Position numbers and translations under genes: made by a program
Notes under the pieces: model-generated
The model's database searches: none
Told to the model about the DNA's origin: nothing
The model's input: only the letters and a program-made list of their open reading frames with translations
DNA from: Chionis minor
Taxonomy: Eukaryota; Chordata; Aves; Charadriiformes; Chionididae
Direction: 5' to 3'
NCBI GenBank assembly: GCA_013398295.1
Contig: VZSF01010494.1
Location: 146,283 to 210,282, forward strand
DNA length: 64,000 nucleotides
In this document: positions 23,901 through 35,603 of the stretch, one piece after another
Layout: the number at the start of each line of letters is the position of its first letter
Numbering within the stretch: position 1 is the stretch's first letter

Positions 23901-26900
23901 CGCAGTCCCTGCGCCCCGCTGGGGATGCTTCGGGCTCATCGGTAGAGCCCCTCTGCTCCCCTCGGCCACCGGCAGCCGCAGGGGACCCCTGTCCCCCGCC
24001 ACGAGCGCTGGACCACCGGGGACATCTCGGGGCTGGGGCTGCCCCCGCAGCAGCCGCGGCGCTGAGAGGCTGCGCGCGCTCCAGCCTGCGTTCTTCTACC
24101 TTTATTATCGTGCCATTACTGCTAATTAAAATCCCTTGGTTCACCCCCAAAGGAGTCCTCTCCCTTCCTGCCCCGGTGCGCACATCCTTAAAATAACTGC
24201 CAACCAGGATCAGGGCCACTCTTAGTCACGGCTCAGCCAGCCAGCGCTGGCACACGCGGCGCTTGTTTTATTCTCTCCTGGTACGTCTGACTTCTCCTGC
24301 GTGTCTGGATACTCGGGTCCTCTGACCAAGCCGGCACTGGAGTTCCCGCTCATCCAAAAAGGAAGCAGAAAATCCAGCAATGCGGTTATTTCGTGCTGCA
24401 TTATCAAGATGGGCTATGTGGAGCAAGCGGGGAGGGGAGGGAAGCCGAGGCTGAGCTGGGCTTGGGAGTCGCTGCTGGAGATGAAATGTGAAAACCAGAG
24501 CAGCCAGACCTGGACGTGGGGGAGACCACCGCCCCGGCAGCATCCCCAGCAGGCCGCGCCGCGCGGGAGGGAGCTGCTGCTCCTGCGTTCTTACACCCGC
24601 TGCCTGGTGCGGGCAGAGAACCTGGTGTACCAAGAGCACACCCAGCATCTGTCCCCCCCTCCTTGAGGTGCTGGAGCTCAGGGCTCCCAGGAACGCTTTC
24701 AGCCGTGCCGCTCATGACACGGGATGCAGTCCCAGGAGGTAAAAAATGGAGATGCGTGTCCTCCTGCAGCCTATTTATTATCTCAGTTCCTCCAGCGGGT
24801 CCCTCGCTCCTCGCCTCCCCTGTGTGTTTCAGATCCCAGCATAGAGCAGTTGGCCAGAGCAACCTCATTTCTCCTGTGTGTCCTCTCCCACCTCCACAGC
24901 AATCCCTGCAGGAGAGCGCTGCATTCCCGCTGGAGCAGCAGTTCCCAGTAAGTCGCTCCCTTGACCTGTGCATACCATACACGTTCGAGATAGTGGAGCT
25001 GATAACGGGATCGTGTTGGAACATCGCACACCGAATTCCTTTCCCTTTTTTTCTTAATTCCATTGTGTCTGGAGCTCCTGGAGCCTGATCCACGCCCTGC
25101 GAAAGCTGGTGGAAAGCCTCCAGTGGGCTGGCTTCAATGGGCCTTGGAGCAGGCTGATGCTGAGGTTGCTTTCCTACTTCTGGCACGCCAAAATATCCAT
25201 GCTCCTCTGCCTAGCTACTTGGATAAAAACAAAGATGTTTATGGCTCAGATGTGGAGTGTGGAGAGCCATGACTGCTCCTGCTCATCTCCAGATCACCCT
25301 TCTTGGACAGGTACCTCCCTAAAACACAGTCAGGTGCCCAGGAGAGTTTGAAGAGGGGGCTTGTTTTCTAGAGGTGCTCCTGAAGGTGTTTCCCTCCTCT
25401 TTACAACTGCCAGTACCCCAGCAAACCTCAGGCAGCAACCAGGAAGGGAGAACCTGTCTCCTGCCACACCAGGTACTTCCACCTTCCCTATTCAATCAGC
25501 ACCAGACAAACCATTTCAGCTTCCCGCTCCCCCGGTGCCCACGCTCCAGCTCCAAGATCTATGGAGCAACTGGGACCAGCCCAACGCGGCAGTGTCCCGC
25601 TGGCCGAGCGCTGGCAGAGGGACGGGTTTGCTGTGGGTAACTGCTGGATGGCGTCTGTTGCAGCGGGAGCATCTCACCTTGGCTCGGAACCTCTCCAGCC
25701 TTTCCCTCGCAGGCTGGTTGCTCCCTGAAGCAGGAGGCAAGACCTTGGACGTGGACTGGACCCCCCTGTGCCCGCATCAGGGCGAGGGGAGCCCCCACCG
25801 GCTTAGCTCGGAGGCTTGTCCGTCTGTGCCCAGCGCCGGGGGCTCCATGCGAGCCCGGGCAGCTGCCCCGCACCGGGGGCTCGAGCCCCCGCATCCTTTT
25901 GCAGCCGGGCCACGGGAGGCCAAAGACCCCATTAACGCTTCTGCTGGCTCCGGCGCACGTGACGGTGTTTTAGAGGGGAGGGAGAGCACTGATCCGCCGC
26001 AAACCCGACTTGAGAAAAATACTAATTATCTATCAGTTACCAGCTGGCTGGCGTGGTGAGGGGCTGCCAGTGAGAAAACAGCCGAGATCGGCTCGCGGCT
26101 CTGGCGTGTATGGGCAGCTCCGGGGAACCGAGAGTCCTGATGGCTTCCAACAAACAGGCAGGCTGCCGGCATGCCCCGTCTTGCCGCGCCGCAGCTCCTG
26201 GTCCTCCTCCCATTCCCGTCAAAGCAGCCTACCGGAGGGGGGCTTCAAAGCCACAGGGAAAACCTTATTTTCAGCATCTGGCCATTGGTCTCTGCTGATA
26301 AGAAGGCCATTAAAAATGAAAAGGGAGGCGGCAGCAGCCTAGAGGGCTTGCCGCAGCGCAGACCAGCGCGGCCACTTTGGTTTGGAGTTTGTGACAACGT
26401 GTGGTGCCCAGAGCCCAGCCTGGGAGTCAGAACATCCAACGTCACCACCCGCTGCCCAGCATCCCTCTGCAAGGACAGACCTGGTTCTGGGAGCGCAAGT
26501 CCCAAACCCTTGTCCCGAGTCTTCGTCCCTTCTCCATTCACACATTGCCTAAGTTTAGAAATTCGGCATTTTAAGGCTAGAGAGAACAGATGATGATCCT
26601 CTGGTGTGATTCCCGACACTGCTGGCCGAAGACCCCTGCGTACTCACTCCGTGTGGAGCCAACGGTGTCTGCTCGAAGTACAGCTTATCTTTTCGAGAGA
26701 TATGCATGCTCTTCATTTGAATACTTCAGGAGTTGGAGAATCTACCGCATTCCTTGGTAAATTGTTCCTATGGTTAATTATCCTCACTGTTAAAAAATTT
26801 CCACCTTGTTTCTAGTCTGAATTTGCCTGGCTTCAGCTTCCAAGCACTGGATCTCATTATGTTTTTTTCTATTAGATTAAAGAGCTGTCTGCTATCAGAA

Positions 26901-29900
26901 ACCATCTCCCATGCAGGCTGTGAGCGAGCCACCCTTCGTCTTCTCGTGGAGACCTTTCACGCAGAGCGTTTCGCTGGTATCGCCCTACGAGGCCTCTGTT
27001 CCAAAACTTTCATCTTCTTTGGATCTCCCTCCCAAACCTTTTCTGTTTTGTCAACAGAGGGTTTGAAGTGTGGACACAGGAACTGCGGGTGCGCAGGAGG
27101 GCAGTGGGCTCGGCACTGTGCTGCTGCCCCTGCCTGGCCCCCGAGGAGCAAACCTCACCTCCAAAGGGTCTCCGGCCAGGAGCCCGGGGCTCCTTAGAAG
27201 CCTCCTTTCCTAAGCACAGGAGAATGGATAACGCCACATCTCCCAGAGGAACAGCCAGAGGGATGCAGTCAAAATGCTTCAAAAACAGGCGTCTATTGGG
27301 CTACACGCTCCCATCAGCCGAAGCTTATGACTATCAAAGAAACTACGCCAAACGGTTTGACAAGACGACTCGCATCGAACTGTTTGGTTTGGCATTGCCC
27401 GCGCGCCAGCTGTCAGGTCCTGCCTGGCTGCATTCTCCGTGATCCAGCCCCAGATTGCGGGAGGCCTTTGGAGCAGCGGGTCTGGCAAAGCCTTTCTCCG
27501 GGGCGGGGGGCTCCCCCTGCTCTGAAATGCTGCCTGGCAAGATGCTCTGCCGAATTCACGCTCAACACTTGCAATGGCCCCGGACTAAATTATTTGGTGC
27601 AGTTAATAAGAATTCCAAAGCCATGAGGCTTTCCCAGCTACAGACGAAATAGGCAGCGCGTTGCACGGTTGCTCCTTTCAAAGCGCTGAACCGAACCACA
27701 CGTGTCCTCTAGCGCACCAAGATGGTTGACTCGCTCCCCTTGGTGGGACCACGGCCCAGATGTCCCGTCCCCAGCCCCACTGACCCTGTGTTCAGCTTTC
27801 CTTCTCCAGGGCCTGCGTTTCCCGGCAGATTTCCTTGTCTAACTCGTACGCTGTGACTTAACGTGTTCACAGTTTGTGTAGAGAATCACACCGTGTACAG
27901 CCATCGTTATTCGTATATTGACTGACTGGCAATAGATAACCTATGGGTTTTTGCCGAATTCCTTTCCGTGTTTAACCAGGACAGGCTTTCGAGTGTGGCG
28001 GTGGCAATGCAGAGCTCAAGGCGGGTGGGAGGAAGGCAGCAGCCCCCTCTTCCAGCGCAAGCAATGCAGCTGCGGGGCTGTGACAGCCATCGGCTGAGAG
28101 GAGACGGGGCGAATCCGGCTGTCACTGCAGCAGGACTGCTCTTCCTGCGGCAGCCTTGGCGAGCTGGGCTGTCTGCTCCCACCTCAGCGGTCACTATCGC
28201 GAAGGGAACGTCCCCCACGCTCTCCAGGGTGCGAGACGCTGCCGACCCTCCTCTCTTCTCCGTACGGCTCAGCTCCGCGCAGTGAGGTCTGGGCTGGCGG
28301 GTGCTAGTCCTGCGGCCAGCCAGTGACCAGGGGATGTGCCATCGCCCCAGCCTGTGTCCGGGGGATGTGCCATCGCCCCAGCATCATGGTTCAGGTGTCT
28401 GCACATCTCACCGACTGCCCTGCCAAGTATTAAAGCCAGTTCAGGCATTTACCTCCTCCACTCCGGACCACTTCCCAGGAGGTTTCCCCCTTGCAGCCGT
28501 GTGCTCGGCAGCCCCAGCTCCCGCCCTGGGAGCATCCTCTACGTGTGCTTACGGCTGCACGTGTTCGCCGGGCATCGCTCGAGTCCAGCGGCTGCCCCGA
28601 AGCCAGGAGGGCTCTCACAGCATCATGTGGCACTGGCTGCTCTGACATACACAGGAGATCTTAACACAAAGGCTTGAGGGAAAAAAGCAATCCTGGCCTG
28701 GTTAGCAGAGCTCCCAGTGGGACATGACAGCTACAGGAGCACTGCCAGCACGGGGTGATGCTGAGACAGTTTAGCACCGTGGAAAGATCCCGGGTGTGTG
28801 GGGTGGCTCCAGCGAGGGAAGGGGGCTGTCACGGGGACTGTCCTGGGGAGCCTCTGGCTGCTCCCTCTGCTCTTCTGGGGACAACTGGCCAAAAACACCC
28901 TAGTGGCCTTTCCAATTTACTCCCTGCAGCTGCAGCGTGCATCATGCATCATCGAGGCAAAGGAAGGGTATTTCCTCACTGCTAATTAGAGTGAGCACAG
29001 CGAGTATCTTTAGTAGGTGCTCTCTCCATCCTCTGACGGGCAGGAATACGCCCTGCCCGCAGCGCTGCCCCAGGGTGTCCTGCAGCTCCCAGCCTGGCCC
29101 TGCCCACGGCTGTGCCCACTCCATCCCAAAGCCACCCCCCGGGCATCGCTAGCTGGGGGGCGCAAAGCATCAGACACTTCCCAGCCCTCCACACCGGGAC
29201 AGCTGGGGCAAGGCACTGCATCGGTGAGAGTCTGGTTTCCATTTGGAGGCTTCTGTGGCCCAGGAATGTCTCCCTTCCCTGTGCGGGTCCTGTGCAGCTT
29301 TAATCTTAACTGATGTGAGTTATCTGCCGGTAGGAATAGGATCCGGCTGGCATCGCATCCTACCCTGAAGACCTTCAATTTATTGCAAACCTAATGAAAT
29401 GCATCTTTAACCACATCTTGCAGGGAAAGACTAAGGAAAAGAGTGAAAACAACTGCTCCCACAAAGGCAAGTCATATTGAACCGGGGTGCTGGTCCCAAG
29501 CTCCCGGTCAGCGTGACTCGGCAGTGAAGCTGTGAAGCTCTGGTGACCGGACACAGGGAAGCTGCTCCACTGCCCCAGCCGTGAATTTGGCTGCATTCAA
29601 GCACCAGCTCACTGCCACCTTGCTGCTGCTTTCCCCTCTCTTCCTGCCTGTTGGTTTTCGCAGGAAACAGACCCGGCACTGCGGCAGCTGCCACAGCCCG
29701 TCCCCTCCTGCCCGCTCTCGCCACCACACACCAGGAGCAGCACTGCCGGCCATGGCCCAGGGTTTTCCTGCATGAAAGCATCCAAGGATGCTTCCTGTCT
29801 GCCGTGGGAAGGACTGTCTTGGCAATCAAACACATCAGCTTCCAAAACCAGAAGTCATTATCACACCTCGGGCTCCTGGTCTGCTCTGCCTCTTTCGTGC

Positions 29901-32900
29901 TAATGTCAAACCGCTGCCCCGGAGGAAACCCCACTGCTCCCTCGCTGTGTCTGTTGTCTCATCCCAGCTTTCTGCTCCCCTCGTGTTTCCTGGAGGAGAA
30001 AACCCACCTTCCCCAAGCGTGCTGGTGAGCGGCTCTCCCAGGTGCTCAGGGAGGCGCCCACCGCAGGAATGTCTCTGACACCGGCCAAAAGTGCCTTTCT
30101 GTCTTAAAAACAAGGACAGTGCTACTCTGAGCCAGGAGCCAGGATGTGGATTTAGGACCTTTTGCCACAAAAAGCAAAGCAGTCGTTGTACACTCTGCCT
30201 GGTTCCTGGGTCCCTGATCTGCAGAAGACTCTGCCGGACCGGCAGCGGATCCACCCTGCAACTCCGCTCCCGAGGACCAGGCTGCTGCGCCCGCATCCCG
30301 CACGGCACGATGCCATGCAGCGATCCCTCTGTCATTAAAAGCCTGCTCTGTTATTTTGCTGCGACTTTTAGCTATTAAAGTTATTTTTCTGATATGAGAT
30401 GAAAAAGGATTATAAACGACGAGCAAGAATTTACAGCAAAGCTGAGAGTGGCCCCAGCAGGTGAGAGCAAAGGTCCCTCTCGCCCAGTGCCTCACCCAGT
30501 GCACACCAGTGCCTTGCCTCTGACAGCCATCACTGGGAAATGTGTAGGGAGGCACCACGAGAACAAGGCAGGTACTTCCCCAGGACACTTCTCCAGCTTT
30601 GTGACTCTCAGGGACATTTACCTGCAGTTTAGGGAATTGCTGTGTGGGAAGTTACATTCAAACTGCTGTGCTGAGCAGCCCTTTTGGAGAAAATCCCTGA
30701 AAAGCAAGCACTGACGTTCCCTGCACGTTCTGTTTTCCAGGGCCACCTGTGCGGGTGAAGTCCCCGTCGGGTGGTGGCCGTGTCCTGCGGTTGCCCCGCG
30801 CGAGCGTGCCCTCTGCGTCCCGCCACGAAGCACCACCGAGACGTTTGGGTGCGTGCTGAAAACACTGTCTACAGCAGCAAGCATCTCTCTAGCGAAGGCA
30901 AGAAGACATGCAACTTACGGTCCAGGTGGCTGACTTGGCGGTGCTGGACTGCTGGAAGGTCACCTCAAAGTGGTGGGGACCGGGGTAGTCGGTGTTGGAG
31001 GGGATGACGGGCGCTGGGGACATGGCGTCGAAGGTAGAGCTGGGCTGTGAGTAGGGCGAATGCGTTGGGACATTGGAGGTGTGCTCGGAGCTGTAGGGGC
31101 TGGTGGAGGCTGCTCTGCTGCCGATGCTCTGATCCATGCTGTTGTTCAGCAAATTGAACTGGGACTGGAGGAAGGGAAAAGGGGAGGAGGGAAAAAAGAA
31201 AACACCAGCCAGTTTAGAGACATGGAAACCTCAGCCACACTTCTCCAGGGCTCCAGGTGTCCTGTTACAGCCTCCTTAAAGGGCCAGCATGCGGGAAAGC
31301 CAGCCGAAAGAGCCGCTCTGGGTCGCTTGGGTTTTTGAACAGGTCACCACTTGTGTAAGGGATAAACCAAATAAGCCTAAATCATCCCCTTCTACCGGCT
31401 CCGTCCTCACTGGAGGCAGCACAGTGCTGAGATCCCTGGATTTCTCACACACCTGGCCACGCAAAGCCACTCGTGTGCCAGCGGCGACCGGGCAGGGATT
31501 TTCTGGGGCTCGCTGAGGAGTGGGAGATGTCCCGTGGCGGGGTGGGGGGGACGTCCCCGTCCTGCGTGCAGCGCTCTGCTCCGCGGTGGCATCGGGGCAC
31601 GGGGAAGCCGCCCCGGCACTCGGCGCCAGCGCAGGCGACCGCCAGCGCTCCGAGGGAGGCATCGCTCCCAGCGCCACCGCACCGCTCAGCGCCCGACCTG
31701 CTTCCCGGACGCCTCCCGCCCGCGTTCCCTTGTCGCGAGTGTACAGGCGCACGCCACTTCTGGGAGCATTTCTCTGAGAAGAGCCCGCTCTGAATGGCGG
31801 TTTGTGGAATTCCTTGCCTAGCCGGGGTGTTTGCTTCCAGCGGCTTTCGCTGATGCAGGTCTAATTTGGGGGAAACCTCAAACCTACCAAGCGCGTAGCT
31901 GTGATGCAGCGCACTGCAGCAAGGTCACAGAGCAAACCTAACTATTTATGCAGGTACTGGCTCTTATTCTAGACGTTCCCGAAGAAATCCTGACTTTTTA
32001 CTATTTTTTTTCTTTTTCCTCTTCTGAACAATTACTGCCACACACTTCCAGTACGAGCTGGTGGCTCTTTCACCTGCAGGCACAGCCTGAGCAAAGCTAC
32101 GTCCTCAAAAGCCGCGTGGCTAAAGCAGCCTTAATCTTTCATCACGAAACCAGACCCAAAAGATCATTTTTTCTAGAGCAGAGAAATTAACTAATATTAA
32201 AGAAAAATAATCCCCCGAACATAACTGTTTCTCAAAGCAAGTGGGATGGCTGTTTCCCCAGAAATCTGCAATTCCCCAATTGCTCAGGCGTTGCTCTCCC
32301 GGCATTCGCCAGCCAGCAGCGCGCTGGCTGTCCCACGGCGGCTGCTGCCGGCGGCTGCCACCGGTGACCACGCGCAGCGGCTGTCGCGTTGCCGCTGGTC
32401 ACCCCTGTGCACCCCCTGCCTCGGGCGAGGAGCGGGGCCGCCCGCCTACGCTCCCCCCTTCACCCAGCTCCAGCCCCCGCACCTCGGCAGGGACCGTCCC
32501 CCCAGCCACCAGCTGGGGCAGCTCTGGGAAACTGGGAGCTACTGGTGGGCGGCCGCGGGGCCGGCCAGCAGGCTCAGCCATCTGCCTTCCCCTCCGAAGG
32601 GCCGCGAGGCTCACAGCTTAGGAATCAGGAGACGTGTTTTAACTTGGGATCCCAACCTCACCCAAATGTCTACGATGTATAATGGTTTAAAGGCAATCAT
32701 CCTTCTCCAGGGAAGTTCTCCTGTTGTCTGCATCTCTCACAAGGTCGTTGGAGCCTGTGACTAACTGGAGGAATGCTGAACAAGATCTGGCTTGCTTTTA
32801 CACATACAGCCATTTTCTCCCCTAAAATACGTGCGGAAACCCCTCTATTCCTTCCCGCTGCTCTATAAATAGCCGTTGCCAAAGACAAACCACCCCCATC

Positions 32901-35531
32901 CGAGCCTTCCACAATCCCAGGCTTCACCTGGAGAAAAAGTTACAGGAAACTTCAGCAAAACAGGTGTTAAAATTGCCCGTGGAAAGTCCCTGCCACCCAG
33001 CCGGCGAACGGCCCGGCCGCAGGCAGCCTCGTCAGCACAGGTCACTGCAGAGGCAAAGCTCGCGCATCGGACAGGAGCGGAGCGGCCAGGGGAAAAGGGA
33101 CTGAGGCTCCTCAGGGCTGAGCCACAGCCCAAATTATCCAGGAGCATCATGGCTGAGCTGTTCTGGTCTCCTGGGACAAGGGAAGGATCCCCGGGAACAG
33201 GCTGCGCGTGCGCCCCGAGCCCAGCCACCTGCCGGCTTTGGGGACGAATGGGGGGTAAACGCTCTGCCTTTGCCCAGCAAACGAGGCAGTTTCGGCGCTG
33301 CCCGTGCACTCGGACACGTGTACTCAGGAAAAGCAGGATGGCTGGGCCGCCTGGCAGAGCCCGCGGTTGCTCATCATCTGCTGGAATGGGGAATAGCTGG
33401 GAAGCCTCCCAGTGATCCCTGCTGCAGGGTGGGCTCGGGGTGGAGCGGCCCTTGGAAGTGGATGGAAAAAACCTCTGCAAAAGCCATGCCCACAGGGTTT
33501 TGTGGGTCTGCAGTGCTCAGAGCCAGGAGCGGCCGAAGCCCGTGGCTGTAAAGCTGAATGGGCAGGTAGATTGGGACTGACCCACTGAGGACAGCATCCC
33601 GACCTCCGCACGGGAGAGAGCCTTCCCTCAGGGAAAACGGTGGCCTCTTGGCACACGAAGGAGACACGAGCCCCAGAGCATCACCTGTGCACGCCGGGCT
33701 GGCCGCCCCGAGCCGGCACCCCCTGCCAGCACAAAGCAACAGGCAGCGCCCCGAGTACCGGGGCTTTGGAAACCCGCGGGCTGAGATTCCCAAAGTCAGG
33801 TGCAGGGGGGAAAATGACAACTTGTTTTTAAAAACTGGCTAAATTTTGGAAACATTCCCTTAAAAGCCAAACCGAAGGCATGAGTGTTTGTGTGCGTGTG
33901 TCAACAAACCCAACACAGCAATCTGTAAATATACACATACACATGCAGATGTTTATCCCCACACACATATAAATATTCACACGACGGCAGCAGCCACCTC
34001 CCAAGTAACGGCACCGCAGCACCACACGAACCCGGTACACATGTGCTTTACACCAACACACGTAAGAGGAGCGAAGTCATTTCTGGTGTTCAAGCGCAGC
34101 ACCGCACCTTGCTATCTCTAACAGCATCTGTGCCTGTCTCTAGCTTTTCTGAACGCCGAGAGCAGACACAACATCCTTTTGACCAAGAAAGCAACCTCAG
34201 CGCCTCGGGACAGGGCTGAAAATGCAAAAATGCAAACGCAGGTACCGATTCACCCGCTCTGCCCTCCCAGAGACGTGAGCCCAGGGAAGGAAAGCCTGCC
34301 CGAGGCGCGGATGCACGCCCCGAGCTCGGCCGAGGAGGTCCCTGGTGGAAGACAAAGTGGTGCTGGTGGTGCCCAGCACCACCTCGGACGGGTGCTGCAG
34401 CCAACGGCCCTTCCCGCCTGCACCTGCGTGGGCGAGGGAGCCGGGGCCCTTCGCACCAAAGGTTTAAGTCGCACCGTGGGCTCTGCAAGCGCCAGATGGA
34501 GCGAAGCAAGAGCGGAATGCCGACCAAGGCGCCGAGGCTGCAGCATCCCATGCTGACACAGGCTGTGGTTCATGGCCGGGGCTGGAGCAGCCACAGCTCC
34601 TCTGTGCAGCCACGGGACGGAGGAAGGCTCATGCCATACCGAGTCCCTGGCCTGTCCTGGGCACGGAGACTCCACAGGCAGAGCCAGAGCCGTCAACCAG
34701 CTCCTGCCTCAGAGGCGGAGGGTGATTTCATATAACGTAAAACCTGTAAATAACAAGTAGCACCTACCGTGGTATAATGCTGCATCGGGTCGCTAATGTA
34801 CAGCATTTTAGTCGTCTCGGGATTCACAGAGCGCTGGGAAGCGTCCTGCCACGGGAGTCATGGAGTCGGGGCGGGAAGGCAGGTGGAACGGGAGAGCGCG
34901 GGAGCAGGGCCGGGGCGGGCAGCGACAGGGATGCTGCGCTGGCCACCCGTGTGCCGCCGTGTGTTGGCTTTTTTGCTTTTTTCATCTCCCTTAGTTCTGT
35001 CAACGAGCTGCATCCAACAACAAAACGGGGCCCACCCCTTTCTGTCCCTCATGACTATTCATTAAAGCACAGGGCAGGCCCCAGCTTGCCCAGTGATGGA
35101 CTGGGCGATACCAACCATTCCCACTGCAGGGAGAGTGGGGGTCCAGCTCCACCACTGCAACCGGCCGGATTCCACTCCAGAAAGCTGCTTGTGGCCGGCA
35201 CCCTGTGCCAGCAGCCTGTGCCAGCAGCCCCAGGTGGCTGCCCGAGCATCGACCGGATGATGCAGCGTCTCTGAGATTGCTCTGCATCCCCGAGATTCGG
35301 AGCTGTCCCTGGATAGGTACATATGGGTAGGTGGGGATAGACGGATATCTACAGGGATAAAGATGGATAGATGGGGACAGATGGGGATAGATGGATAGAT
35401 ATAGATAGGTGGGAATAGATGGGGATAGTTGGATATCTACATGGATAGATATGGATAGACAGATAGATATGGATAGGTGGGAATAGATGGGGATAGTTGG
35501 ATATCTACATGGATAGATATGGATGGATGGG

Positions 35532-35603
<72 letters not shown>

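Larger units (their letters stand above)
18182..30918 (-). other. TP73: TP73 intron 4 (12.7 kb)
   Basis: No supported gene on either strand. Most of it is GC-rich with many chance open frames. Notable contents are an AT-rich island at about 20,990-21,340, a CR1-type LINE relic at 26,570-27,085 and a 31-bp duplication at 28,330-28,382. Confidence 0.75.
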
